A stretch of DNA of 64,000 bases, taken from the NCBI GenBank assembly GCA_034101475.1, contig JAXEJQ010000028.1, forward strand, positions 5,308 to 69,307, given 5' to 3'. Both the position numbers and the translations under genes were made by a program. Below are positions 16,101 through 25,373 of this stretch, piece by piece. This DNA comes from Limivivens sp034101475. Lineage in GTDB: Bacteria > Bacillota > Clostridia > Lachnospirales > Lachnospiraceae. The notes under the pieces were generated by a model. It had not been told where the DNA came from, searched no databases, and worked only from the letters and a program-made list of their open reading frames with translations. Position 1 is the stretch's first letter. Every line of letters starts with the position of its first letter.

Positions 16101-18983
16101 ATGGAAGCAAAATTAACCTGGCTTGAGGATTCGCAGGTTTTTCGGGTAAACCGTCTGGATGCCCATTCGGATCATCATTTTTATGAAAAGGAAGAGGACT
16201 GGAAGGCAGGGAGGGAAACGCTGCGCCAGTCTCTGAACGGAGAATGGAGATTTTTCTGGAGCGAAAAACCCGCGGACCGTCCGGCGGATTTTTATCGGGA
16301 GGATGCGGATCTGTCCGGATTCGGAAGTATTCTGGTGCCCGGCCATATGGAGACCCAGGGATATGACAGAATTCATTATACCAATACCGTTTATCCCTGG
16401 GATGGCCACTGCTTTCTTCGTCCGCCCCATGTGGACTGGGAGCATGATCCGGTGGGCAGTTATGTGAAAGAATTTGACCTGGAGGAAGGACTTTTGGGGA
16501 AACGGGTCTGCATTTCCTTCCAGGGTGTGGAAGAAGCCGTTTATGTGTGGCTGAACGGCCGGTTTATCGGATATGCGGAGGACAGCTTTACCCCGTCGGA
16601 GTTTGACCTGACAGAGGCGGTGAAAGCAGCGGGAAACCGGCTCTGCGTGGAGGTTTACAAGAGGAGCAGCGCTGCCTGGATCGAGGATCAGGATTTCTTC
16701 CGGTTTTCGGGAATTTACCGGGAGGTGTATCTGTATGCCAGGCCGGAGATCCATGTGGAGGATCTGTGGGCAAAGGCCGGACTTCTGGAGGACAACCGGA
16801 CAGGAACTCTGGAGATTGAGGCGAAGCTTTCCGGCGGAAGTGCAGGGAAGGTCTGCTGGACTCTGGAGGATGCAAACGGGAAGGAAATCTGCGGCGGCCA
16901 GTTGAAGAAATGCAGCGAAGCCTGTACGGAAAACAAGGAATGTGCTTTGGAAAAGTGGAAAACAGAAATCCTGGAAATTCCGGAAATCTGCAGGTGGGAT
17001 GTGGGGGCGCCGTATTTGTACCAGCTCTGTCTGCGTGTGTACGCAGAGGACGGACGCCTGACGGAAGTGGTGCCTTACCGCACCGGATTCCGGCGTTTTG
17101 AGATCCGGAATAAAATTATGCTTCTGAATGGGAAGCGCCTGATTATTAACGGCGTGAACCGTCATGAATGGAATGCCCGCAGGGGCCGATCGGTAACGGA
17201 AGCAGACATGAAAAAAGATATTGAGATCATGAAGCGAAATAACATCAACGCAGTCCGTACCTGCCATTATCCGAATCAGAGCCTCTGGTATCAGCTCTGT
17301 GACGAGGCCGGCATCTGTGTGATGGATGAAACAAACCTGGAAAGCCATGGCTCCTGGCAGAAGATGGGCTCCTGTGAACCTTCCTGGAATATTCCGGGGT
17401 CCGACATCCGGTGGGAGGCCTGCGTGGTGGACCGGGCCGTGTCCATGCTGGAGCGTGACAAAAACCACCCTTCCATTCTCTGGTGGTCCTGCGGAAATGA
17501 GTCCTATGCCGGGACCTGTATTCTGGCCATGAGCCGGTATTTCCACGAAAAGGATCCATCCAGAAAGGTCCATTATGAAGGGGTGTTCTGGAACCGGGAA
17601 TTCCAGGAGATCAGTGATGTGGAGAGCCGGATGTACGCAAGCCCCTGGGAGATACGGGAATATCTGGAAAAGGATCCTCAGAAGCCTTTTCTGCTCTGTG
17701 AATATATGCATGACATGGGCAATTCCATCGGCGGAATGGAGAGCTACATCCGGCTTCTGGAGGAATTCCCCATGTATCAGGGGGGATTTATCTGGGATTA
17801 TGTGGATCAGGCCATTTATTATAAGAACAGTTACGGAGAAGAAGTGCTGGGCTATGGCGGCGATTTCGGCGACAGGCCCTCGGATTACGCTTTCAGCGGC
17901 AACGGAATTGTGTTTGCGGACCGGAGAGAAAAGCCTGCCATGCAGGAGGTGCGCTACTGGTATGCAGCCCCCGAAAAGCGGCTGCAGATTCGTAAGGAAA
18001 ATGACCGGCTGCGGAAAGCTGCGGAGGCAGAGCTGCAAAAGCGCCGGAATATTCTTTCGGCTGATTCAGGGAAAGAACATGGACTTCAGGTGATTCACGG
18101 AGATGTGAACCTGGGCGTCAGAGGTGACGGCTTCCGGATCCTGTTTTCCTTTACGGAGGGCGGACCGGTGTCCATTGTATATAATGGGGAAGAATGTCTG
18201 TACCGCGCACCCAGACCTGCATTCTGGCGTGCCGCCACAGAGAATGACAAAGGGTGCGGCTTTGATGTGAAGAGCTCTGTATGGCTGGCTGCGGATCAGT
18301 TCAGCCGTTGCACCGGCATTCAGGTGGAAGAATATGCGAAGGATCGGACAGACACGCTGGATGTTTCCGACTTTGTGGGCAGAAAACCGGCAGCGGATGA
18401 TCTGGAACGGGTTACCGTCACCTATACCTATCTGACCAGAACCGTTCCGGAGACGGAGGTGACCATCGCCTATACGGTGGACGGAGCCGGAAGAATCCGG
18501 ACAGAGGTGCATTATAAAGGGAAGAAAGGCCTGCCGGAGCTGCCTCTTTTCGGTATCCGTTTTGTGATGCCGAAGCTTCTGGAACGTGTGGTGTGGCAGG
18601 GACTTTCCGGAGAGACCTATCCGGACCGGAAGGCCGGAGGAAGCTTCGGCGTTCATGAAGAAACTCTGCAGGCTCCGGATTATCTGGTACCCCAGGAGTA
18701 CGGAAACCATATGGATACCTGTTGGGCGAAGCTGGGGAACCTGCGCCTGGTAATGGATGAGGAAGCATTCCATTTTTCTGCTCTTCCCTATACGCCCCAG
18801 GAGCTGGAAAACGCGCTGCATAAAGAGGAGCTGCCCCGGAGCACCCGAACAGTGGTGACAGTCCTTGGAAGAATGCGCGGTGTAGGAGGAATTGACAGCT
18901 GGGGAGCAGATGTGGAACCGGCTTACCATGTGTCCGCAGAGGAAGATATCCGGTATGGATTCTACATAGAAAAGGCAATGTAA
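16101..18983 (+). CDS. Glycoside hydrolase family 2, LacZ-like beta-galactosidase
   Basis: The 960-residue protein has the LacZ layout: sugar-binding jelly roll (about 40-220), immunoglobulin-like domain, TIM barrel, and a C-terminal beta-sandwich (about 690-955). The acid/base glutamate is E467 in SCGNES and the nucleophile is E534 in LLCEYMHDMGNS, matching LacZ E461 and E537. The ATG at 16101 has GAGGAGG upstream. The frame stays open upstream to 15933 only because it overlaps the permease gene. No signal peptide is seen, so it acts in the cytoplasm on a galactoside imported by the preceding ABC system. Confidence 0.93.
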   Translation: MEAKLTWLEDSQVFRVNRLDAHSDHHFYEKEEDWKAGRETLRQSLNGEWRFFWSEKPADRPADFYREDADLSGFGSILVPGHMETQGYDRIHYTNTVYPWDGHCFLRPPHVDWEHDPVGSYVKEFDLEEGLLGKRVCISFQGVEEAVYVWLNGRFIGYAEDSFTPSEFDLTEAVKAAGNRLCVEVYKRSSAAWIEDQDFFRFSGIYREVYLYARPEIHVEDLWAKAGLLEDNRTGTLEIEAKLSGGSAGKVCWTLEDANGKEICGGQLKKCSEACTENKECALEKWKTEILEIPEICRWDVGAPYLYQLCLRVYAEDGRLTEVVPYRTGFRRFEIRNKIMLLNGKRLIINGVNRHEWNARRGRSVTEADMKKDIEIMKRNNINAVRTCHYPNQSLWYQLCDEAGICVMDETNLESHGSWQKMGSCEPSWNIPGSDIRWEACVVDRAVSMLERDKNHPSILWWSCGNESYAGTCILAMSRYFHEKDPSRKVHYEGVFWNREFQEISDVESRMYASPWEIREYLEKDPQKPFLLCEYMHDMGNSIGGMESYIRLLEEFPMYQGGFIWDYVDQAIYYKNSYGEEVLGYGGDFGDRPSDYAFSGNGIVFADRREKPAMQEVRYWYAAPEKRLQIRKENDRLRKAAEAELQKRRNILSADSGKEHGLQVIHGDVNLGVRGDGFRILFSFTEGGPVSIVYNGEECLYRAPRPAFWRAATENDKGCGFDVKSSVWLAADQFSRCTGIQVEEYAKDRTDTLDVSDFVGRKPAADDLERVTVTYTYLTRTVPETEVTIAYTVDGAGRIRTEVHYKGKKGLPELPLFGIRFVMPKLLERVVWQGLSGETYPDRKAGGSFGVHEETLQAPDYLVPQEYGNHMDTCWAKLGNLRLVMDEEAFHFSALPYTPQELENALHKEELPRSTRTVVTVLGRMRGVGGIDSWGADVEPAYHVSAEEDIRYGFYIEKAM

Positions 18984-19078
18984 CATGGAATGAGCTGCCC
19001 GACAAATGCGGCAGACTGTTCTGCGTTTTCAAAGCAGGCACCAGTCGGAAATAGTTTCATTGTCTGAGGTTTTCCTAC

Positions 19079-19252
19079 AGCAGCTCACTGGATATTTCCG
19101 CAGCAAACGATAGGAACATTTTCGCAGTTTTCCGAGCATAGCGACGGGGACTTTGTCCGACCACGGTTTGATGGAAGCAAAGTCCCCGTTGATAAGCGGC
19201 GCAGGAAAACCAGAAAATGGACGTGTTTGCGCAGGAATATCCAGGAGCTGCG
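19079..19252. repeat. Long imperfect inverted repeat
   Basis: The left arm (19079-19155) pairs with the right arm (19178-19252) over about 75 bases with scattered mismatches. The innermost 12 pairs are perfect (ACGGGGACTTTG at 19144-19155 with CAAAGTCCCCGT at 19178-19189), around a 22-base loop. The outer ends also match (CAGCTC with GAGCTG, GGATATT with AATATCC). It resembles a decayed MITE or a large REP-like element. Confidence 0.7.
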
Positions 19253-19344
19253 TGACGGATGAAAGCTGCGGAGGACGATGCCATCGCAGCGCCTCATTCA
19301 GTCGCCTTGTCGATGAAAAAACATTCTGCGTCATCAGTTTGAAA

Positions 19345-19515
19345 ATGAACGTGTCAGTACACTGATACATCGGTTTCGAAATAACTACACCAAATAACTT
19401 GTCTATTTCTCCGATTACGTATGGAAAATCCCCAGCGTAGCCCGCTATGCCTGCGCTTTTAAACCTGCATTCTCGAAAAAGCATCCTCATCGAAACAGTA
19501 AGGTATTTCATGTGG
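19345..19515 (+). repeat. MITE-like palindromic element, copy 1
   Basis: This is an imperfect palindrome centred on GCGTAGCCCGCTATGC (19435-19450). Its left arm starts at TACATCGGTTTCGAAATAAC (19366) and continues CACCAAATAACTTGTCTATT. The same arms, in reverse order, form the element at 63865-64000. Two inverted copies of a long palindrome with shared ends suggest a non-autonomous transposable element. Confidence 0.7.
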
Positions 19516-19589
19516 GTTATCCCAGACATCTTATTTCTGCTTTCACTCTTGTCATTTTCCCCGCCCCGAAGTATAATGATGTATGGTCA

Positions 19590-19621
19590 AAGATGTTATA
19601 CGGATTGTTCCGTGCTTCGCA
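19590..19621 (+). repeat. Intergenic repeat module R2, partial copy
   Basis: ATACGGATTGTTCCGTGCTT and the next four bases (19598-19621) are identical to the start of the full R2 modules at 47402 and 55402. The second half of the nested hairpin is missing here. Confidence 0.65.
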
Positions 19622-19712
19622 GGCTAAGGCCTGAGGGTCTGACGCAGGCAGAAAAGACTTTTTTGAAAATGCACCATATCATACAGTAGACAGAAAGAAT
19701 TGAGGTAAATTT

Positions 19713-21059
19713 ATGGGTAAATATTTTGGCACCGACGGCTTCCGCGGCGAAGCAAATGTAACTCTGAATGTGGAGCATGCCTACAAAGTGGGACGTTTCC
19801 TGGGCTGGTACTACGGAAGAGAACACAAGGCCCGTGTGGTTATCGGCAAGGATACCCGGCGAAGCAGCTACATGTTTGAATACTCTCTGGTAGCCGGTCT
19901 GACCGCATCCGGAGCAGAAGCCTATCTTCTTCATGTAACCACAACCCCCAGTGTTTCCTATGTTGTTCGCACCGAGGATTTTGACTGCGGCATTATGATT
20001 TCCGCCAGCCATAACCCCTTTCACGATAACGGCATTAAGGTCCTGAACGGCCAGGGCTACAAGCTGGAGGCAGAAGTAGAAGAGAAAATCGAAGCCTATC
20101 TTGACGGAAAGATGGAGGAGATTCCGTTTGCCACCGGAGCGGATATCGGACGCACCGTGGACTTTGTGGCAGGGCGGAACCGCTACATTGGCCATCTGAT
20201 TTCACTGGCCACCCGTTCCTTTAAGAATTACCGGATCGGTCTGGATTGTGCCAACGGCAGTTCCTCTGCCATCGCCAAAAGCGTTTTTGACGCCCTGGGT
20301 GCCAAAACCTATGTGGTAGCCAATGAGCCGGACGGCACGAACATCAATACAAACTGCGGTTCGACTCACATCGAAAACCTGCAGAAGCTGGTGCGGGAGA
20401 AGAACCTGGATCTGGGCTTTGCCTATGATGGTGACGCGGATCGCTGTATCGCTGTGGATGAGAACGGAAATGTGGTGGACGGAGATCTGATTCTGTATGT
20501 CTGCGGGAAGTACCTGAAGGAAATGGGGAAACTGAACAATAACACCATTGTTACCACGGTGATGTCAAACCTGGGTCTTTACAAGGCCTGCGACAAAGCG
20601 GGGATTTCCTATGAGAAGACTGCCGTAGGCGATAAGTACGTTTACGAAAATATGATGAAAAACGGTCACTGTCTGGGCGGTGAGCAGTCCGGTCATATTA
20701 TTTTCAGCAAGCACGCCGTGACCGGAGACGGAATCCTGACCTCTCTGATGGTGATGGAGGTCGTCACCGAAAAGAAAATGTCTCTTGGCAAGCTGGCGGG
20801 AGAGGTGCGCATTTATCCGCAGCTTCTGAAGAATGTCCGCGTTGCTGACAAGAAGACGGCCAGAGAGAATCCGGCTGTGGTGGCAGCGGTTCAGGCCGTA
20901 ACGGAAGCTCTGGGTGAGGAAGGCCGGATTCTCGTAAGAGAAAGCGGAACCGAGCCGGTGATCCGCGTGATGGTGGAAGCAGCCAATGATGAACTTTGTG
21001 AGAAGTACGTGAATCAGGTGATTGACGTCATGAAAGAACAGGGATTAGTTACTGCATAA
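19713..21059 (+). CDS. glmM: Phosphoglucosamine mutase
   Basis: The 448-residue protein interconverts glucosamine 6-phosphate and glucosamine 1-phosphate for UDP-GlcNAc and peptidoglycan synthesis. It begins GKYFGTDGFRGEAN and has the phosphoserine loop IMISASHNP (about residues 95-103), the metal loop DGDADRC (about 242-248), and the phosphate-binding RESGTEP near the end. Length and motif order fit GlmM. The start has a GAGGT site. Its stop overlaps the start of the ABC exporter gene by one base (TAATG), so the two genes are probably co-transcribed. Confidence 0.96.
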   Translation: MGKYFGTDGFRGEANVTLNVEHAYKVGRFLGWYYGREHKARVVIGKDTRRSSYMFEYSLVAGLTASGAEAYLLHVTTTPSVSYVVRTEDFDCGIMISASHNPFHDNGIKVLNGQGYKLEAEVEEKIEAYLDGKMEEIPFATGADIGRTVDFVAGRNRYIGHLISLATRSFKNYRIGLDCANGSSSAIAKSVFDALGAKTYVVANEPDGTNINTNCGSTHIENLQKLVREKNLDLGFAYDGDADRCIAVDENGNVVDGDLILYVCGKYLKEMGKLNNNTIVTTVMSNLGLYKACDKAGISYEKTAVGDKYVYENMMKNGHCLGGEQSGHIIFSKHAVTGDGILTSLMVMEVVTEKKMSLGKLAGEVRIYPQLLKNVRVADKKTARENPAVVAAVQAVTEALGEEGRILVRESGTEPVIRVMVEAANDELCEKYVNQVIDVMKEQGLVTA

Positions 21060-22789
21060 TGAAAGAGAAAAAAGGAAAAAGTATTTTTAGCTATTATCGG
21101 CCCTATCTGTTTTTGTTCTGGACCGACATGCTGGCGGCAGTGGTGGGTGCCGGGATTACCCTGGCAATCCCGCTGATCGTCCGTTATATTACCAATGAAG
21201 TGCTGTATCTGCCGGACGGCCAGCCTCTGACTATGATTTTAAAGCTTGGGCTTCTGATGCTTGGGCTGGTTCTGGTGGAATTTTTCTGCAACTTTTATAT
21301 GTCCTATTACGGACATATTATGGGGGCAAAGATCGAGCATGACATGCGCAATGAGATTTTTGCCCATTATCAGGAGCTGTCCTTCCACTTTTATGACAAT
21401 CAGAAGATAGGACAGCTTTTGTCCCGCATTACCAGCGACCTGTTTGACATCAGTGAGCTGCTGCATCACGGTCCGGAGGATGTGATTATTTCCATCATTA
21501 AATTTGTGGGATCCTTTGTGATTCTGTTTTCCGTGAACTGGAAGCTGACGCTGGTGGCCTTTGCTTTTCTGCCGCCGATGGCGGTTTTCGCGGTTTTTGT
21601 CAACAAGCAGATGAAAAAGGCCTTTAAGGCAAACCGGGCCAGGATTGCAGATATCAACAGCCAGATTGAGGACAGTCTGTCCGGTATTCGGGTTGTGAAA
21701 TCCTTTGGAAATGAAGAAGTGGAGATGGACAAATTCCGGGAGGGCAATGAGCGATTTGTGGCCAGTAAGCGGGTAAGCTACCGGTATATGGGAATTTTCA
21801 ATTCCGGAATGGGTGCTTTCACGACCATGGTAACCATCGGCGTGCTGGTGGCCGGAGCGATTCTCATGACAGAGGGCTCCATGCCGGTGACGGATCTGAT
21901 TACCTTTCTGCTCTATATCAGCAATTTCACCGAGCCGGTGAAAAAGCTGATGAACTTTACCGAACAGTTCCAGAACGGCTACAGCGGATATGAGCGGTTC
22001 AGGGAAATGATGGCGGTGATCCCCGACATCCAGGATGCGCCGGATGCTGTGGATCTGAAGAATGTCCGGGGAGATGTGGAAGTTAAGGATGTGTCCTTCC
22101 GCTATGAGGAAGGGCTGGAAAAAGTTCTGAGCCACATTAACCTGAAGGTAAAGGCCGGAGAATATCTGGCTATTGTGGGGAGCTCCGGCGGCGGAAAAAG
22201 TACGCTGTGCAGTCTGATCCCCAGATTTTACGATGTGGCGGAGGGAGCTGTTCTGGTGGATGGGAAGGATGTCCGGAAGATCAGGCTGGAATCTCTGCGC
22301 AGCCAGATCGGCATTGTTCAGCAGGACGTTTATCTGTTTGCGGAAAATGTCATGGAAAATATTCGCTATGGCCGCCCGGATGCCACCGATGAAGAGGTGA
22401 TCGAAGCGGCCAAACGGGCCAATGCCCATGAATTTATTCAGAATCTGCCGGATGGTTATCAGACGGACATCGGCCAGCGGGGTGTCAAGCTCTCCGGCGG
22501 TCAGAAACAGCGCCTGTCCATTGCCCGGGTATTTTTAAAGAACCCGCCGATCCTGATTTTTGATGAGGCTACCAGCGCCCTGGACAATGAAAGTGAAAAG
22601 ATTGTACAGGCGTCTCTGGAAGAACTGGCGAAAAACCGCACCACCTTTGTGATTGCTCATCGTCTGAGTACCATCCAGAACGCGGAAAAGATTCTGGTGC
22701 TGACGGAAAACGGGATCGAGGAACAGGGAACTCATGAGGAGCTCCTGGCCAAAGGCGGCGTTTATGCCAGACTTTATCATCAGAAATAA
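21059..22789 (+). CDS. ABC exporter, fused permease and ATPase (MsbA/multidrug type)
   Basis: The 576-residue half-transporter has six membrane helices in the first 310 residues and a nucleotide-binding domain after about 335, with Walker A GSSGGGKST, signature LSGGQKQR, Walker B ILIFDEATSALD and a switch histidine in VIAHRLST. It would work as a homodimer exporting lipids, peptides or drugs; the substrate cannot be told. It is coupled to glmM, which hints at but does not prove a cell-envelope role. Confidence 0.93.
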   Translation: MKEKKGKSIFSYYRPYLFLFWTDMLAAVVGAGITLAIPLIVRYITNEVLYLPDGQPLTMILKLGLLMLGLVLVEFFCNFYMSYYGHIMGAKIEHDMRNEIFAHYQELSFHFYDNQKIGQLLSRITSDLFDISELLHHGPEDVIISIIKFVGSFVILFSVNWKLTLVAFAFLPPMAVFAVFVNKQMKKAFKANRARIADINSQIEDSLSGIRVVKSFGNEEVEMDKFREGNERFVASKRVSYRYMGIFNSGMGAFTTMVTIGVLVAGAILMTEGSMPVTDLITFLLYISNFTEPVKKLMNFTEQFQNGYSGYERFREMMAVIPDIQDAPDAVDLKNVRGDVEVKDVSFRYEEGLEKVLSHINLKVKAGEYLAIVGSSGGGKSTLCSLIPRFYDVAEGAVLVDGKDVRKIRLESLRSQIGIVQQDVYLFAENVMENIRYGRPDATDEEVIEAAKRANAHEFIQNLPDGYQTDIGQRGVKLSGGQKQRLSIARVFLKNPPILIFDEATSALDNESEKIVQASLEELAKNRTTFVIAHRLSTIQNAEKILVLTENGIEEQGTHEELLAKGGVYARLYHQK

Positions 22790-22826
22790 CGGCGGACAGG
22801 AGCCAACGATTACAGGAAAGGATTTT

Positions 22827-23801
22827 ATGGACATACAATTTAAACGCCCGGAACTTTCAGACCGGGAAACAATCAATGAATATCTGCGTAAGCAGAGCAG
22901 CCGAAGCTGCGAATATACATTTGCCAATATTTTTCTCTGGTCCCGACATTACCCCATGGAGTGGGGGGTCCTGGAGAATATGGTGATTTTCAAAACCATC
23001 GGAGGGGAGGAGACCATGTTTGCCTTTCCCATGGGTGACAGCAGTCATCTGAAAGCCTGTGTGGATGCACTTACCCGCTGGTGTCAGGAACGGGAGCTTC
23101 CGCTGAAGTTTCACAGTGTCACCGAGGAGCAGTTCCGGCTGTTGGAGGAGACCTTTCCGGGAAGGTTTCAGGTGGAATACTTCCGGGATGAGGCAGATTA
23201 TGTATATGAGCAGGAGAAGCTTGCCGCTCTTTCCGGGAAGAAATATCACGGCAAAAAAAATCACGTGAACAAATTTGCCCGACTGTACCCGGACTGGACC
23301 TATGAAAGCATCAGCGAAGAAAATGTGGAGGAATGCTTTCAGATGGCCCTGAAATGGCGCAATGCCAACGGCTGCGACGATGACGAGGAAAAAAATCAGG
23401 AGATGTGCGTTACCCTGAATTATCTCCGGCTGTTTAAGGAGCTGGAGATGCGGGGAGGTCTGATTCGTACAGGAGGCCGGGTGGTGGCTTTTTCCATCGG
23501 AGAACCGGTGGGAGATACCATGATGGTTCATATTGAAAAGGCGTATGCGGACATTGAAGGGGCATACACCATGATCAATCAGCAGTTCGTGCTTCATGAA
23601 GCAGAAGGCTGCAGGTATGTAAACCGGGAAGATGATACAGGGGATGAAGGGCTGCGCAGGGCCAAGGAATCCTACCACCCGGTGTTCATGGTCCAGAAGG
23701 GCATTGTATCTGAGCGGAACGCGCAGACAGACCGTACATCCGGGGATGCCGCGCAGACAGGCGGCGAAGCCGGGAAGCATGCACAGACAGACGAGGAGTG
23801 A
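22827..23801 (+). CDS. DUF2156 domain protein (GNAT-like, lysyl-phosphatidylglycerol synthase C-terminal type)
   Basis: The 324-residue protein matches DUF2156, a double acyltransferase-like fold related to the catalytic part of MprF. Visible family traits are SCEYTFANIFLW near residue 28, the KKYHGKKNHVNKF basic stretch near 140, and VNREDDTGDEGLRRAKESY near 270. The precise substrate is unknown. The ATG at 22827 has AGGAAAGG upstream; the earlier in-frame start at 22734 lies inside the ABC gene. After about residue 298 the protein has a hydrophilic tail with three AQT repeats, coded by repeated GCAGACAG bases, which looks like a lineage-specific extension. Confidence 0.85.
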   Translation: MDIQFKRPELSDRETINEYLRKQSSRSCEYTFANIFLWSRHYPMEWGVLENMVIFKTIGGEETMFAFPMGDSSHLKACVDALTRWCQERELPLKFHSVTEEQFRLLEETFPGRFQVEYFRDEADYVYEQEKLAALSGKKYHGKKNHVNKFARLYPDWTYESISEENVEECFQMALKWRNANGCDDDEEKNQEMCVTLNYLRLFKELEMRGGLIRTGGRVVAFSIGEPVGDTMMVHIEKAYADIEGAYTMINQQFVLHEAEGCRYVNREDDTGDEGLRRAKESYHPVFMVQKGIVSERNAQTDRTSGDAAQTGGEAGKHAQTDEE

Positions 23802-23806
23802 GACAG

Positions 23807-24868
23807 ATGAGACCCTGGGAAAAAAATATCCGGCAGGTGGTTCCCTATGTGCCGGGAGAACAGCCAAACCAGCTTGGCATGATTAAGCTGAATACAAATG
23901 AAAATCCCTATCCGCCTGCACCGGCGGTTCTGGAAGCATGGAAGGAGCTGGATCCGGGAAGATTTCGTCTGTATCCGGACCCGGCATGCCAGGAGCTGAC
24001 AGGAGCGCTGGCAGAACGGTATCACGTGGAGGAGGATGAGGTCTTCGTGGGGGTTGGTTCCGACGATGTGCTTGCCATGGCATTTCTGACCTTTTTCAAT
24101 TCCGGAAAGCCTGTTTTCTTTCCGGATATTACATATTCCTTTTACGATGTATGGGCAGATGTGTTTGGGATCCCCTACGAGTGCCAGCCCCTGGATGAGC
24201 AGTTTCGCATTGTAAAAGAGGATTATTATAAGCCCAACGGCGGCGTGGTATTTCCCAATCCAAACGCGCCGACGGGGATTCTCCAGGGCCTCCCGGAGAT
24301 GGAGGATATCATCCTGCACAATCAGGATGTCATTGTGATCATTGATGAGGCATATATTGATTTCGGAGGTGAATCCGCTCTGGAGCTGATTCACAAATAT
24401 GACAACGTTCTGGTTGTTCAGACTTTTTCCAAATCCCGGTCCATGGCAGGAATGCGGATCGGTTATGCATTTGGAAATAAAAATCTGATCAAATATCTGA
24501 ATGATGTCAAATACTCCTTTAATTCCTATACCATGAACCTGCCTGCCCTTCATCTTGGTGCGGCAGCATTGAAGGAAGAAGCATATTTTCAGGAAACCTG
24601 CAGAAAAATCATCGCAACCAGAGAACGGGTAAAGGAGGAACTGAAGGAGCTGGGCTTTTCCTTCGGAGATTCCAGAGCCAATTTCCTCTTTGTCACTCAT
24701 GAGCGGATTGCGGCGCGCACACTTTTTGAGGCCCTGAAGATTAAAAAGATCTATGTCCGTTATTTCAATAAGCCGCGGATTGACAACTATCTGCGCATTA
24801 CCATCGGAACGGATGAAGAGATGGATACTCTGCTGGAATTTTTAAGAGCATATGTGAAGGAGAATTAA
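23807..24868 (+). CDS. hisC: Histidinol-phosphate aminotransferase
   Basis: The 353-residue PLP enzyme is a class I/II aminotransferase of the HisC group: KLNTNENPYPPAP near residue 27, the PLP-binding lysine in TFSKSRSMAGMRIGY (about 210-224), and an arginine in the C-terminal YLRITIG. It converts imidazole acetol phosphate and glutamate to histidinol phosphate. The ATG at 23807 is chosen because GAGGAG (23793-23798) lies at the right distance. No other his gene is adjacent, although hisA is at 49831. A close relative acting on another 2-oxo acid is possible. Confidence 0.9.
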   Translation: MRPWEKNIRQVVPYVPGEQPNQLGMIKLNTNENPYPPAPAVLEAWKELDPGRFRLYPDPACQELTGALAERYHVEEDEVFVGVGSDDVLAMAFLTFFNSGKPVFFPDITYSFYDVWADVFGIPYECQPLDEQFRIVKEDYYKPNGGVVFPNPNAPTGILQGLPEMEDIILHNQDVIVIIDEAYIDFGGESALELIHKYDNVLVVQTFSKSRSMAGMRIGYAFGNKNLIKYLNDVKYSFNSYTMNLPALHLGAAALKEEAYFQETCRKIIATRERVKEELKELGFSFGDSRANFLFVTHERIAARTLFEALKIKKIYVRYFNKPRIDNYLRITIGTDEEMDTLLEFLRAYVKEN

Positions 24869-24871
24869 TCT

Positions 24872-25372
24872 ATGGTAGAAAGTCTTGTAGGATGGTTTAC
24901 GACGACTCTGACGGGACATGTTTCTAGGGAATTGATTGCGTTCATTGTTTCCATGGTTCCGATTCTGGAACTCAGAGGAGGACTTCTGGCGGCTTCCGCC
25001 CTGGGGATTGATCTGGTACGCGCAGTGGTGATCTGCTTTATCGGAAACATTATTCCGGTACCCTTTATCCTGTTGTTTATCACGCCGATTTTCAACTGGA
25101 TGAAGAAAACGAAGTATCTGAAGCCCATGGTGGATAAGCTGGAAGGCAAGGCCATGAAGAAAAAGGATCAGATCGAAAAATACGAATTCTGGGGTCTGGT
25201 GCTGTTCGTGGGGATTCCGCTTCCGGGAACCGGCGCCTGGACGGGTTCCCTGATTGCTTCTCTGCTGGGCATTAAATTCAGAAAGGCTTTCCCGGCGGTG
25301 ATCGTGGGACTTTGTCTGGCAACGGTGATTATGACGGTGGTTTCCTATGGTATTTTGGGACAGGTGTGGTAG
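24872..25372 (+). CDS. Small multidrug export family membrane protein (COG2426)
   Basis: The 166-residue protein has about four membrane helices and the family marks SMVPILELRGGLLAA (about residues 30-44) and FVGIPLPGTGAWTGSLIAS (about 112-130), two symmetrical re-entrant-like GxG hairpins. The family label 'small multidrug export' rests on weak evidence and its substrate is unknown. The fold is related to the DedA/SNARE-associated group. The gene starts three bases after hisC. Confidence 0.85.
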   Translation: MVESLVGWFTTTLTGHVSRELIAFIVSMVPILELRGGLLAASALGIDLVRAVVICFIGNIIPVPFILLFITPIFNWMKKTKYLKPMVDKLEGKAMKKKDQIEKYEFWGLVLFVGIPLPGTGAWTGSLIASLLGIKFRKAFPAVIVGLCLATVIMTVVSYGILGQVW

Positions 25373-25373
25373 G

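Larger units (their letters stand above)
18984..19712 (+). other. 729-base repeat-filled gap without a credible gene
   Basis: The gap holds a partial R3 module near 18987, a long inverted repeat (19079-19252), a MITE-like palindrome (19345-19515) and a partial R2 module (19590-19621). A minus-strand frame of 166 codons (19029-19529) runs across both palindromes and resembles no protein I know, so I do not call it a gene. The glmM promoter must lie near the right end. Confidence 0.7.

Noticed and set aside
19029..19529. Minus-strand frame of 166 codons in the glmM upstream gap
   Set aside because: It runs through two palindromic repeats, has no ribosome site, and its translation has no recognisable protein pattern.
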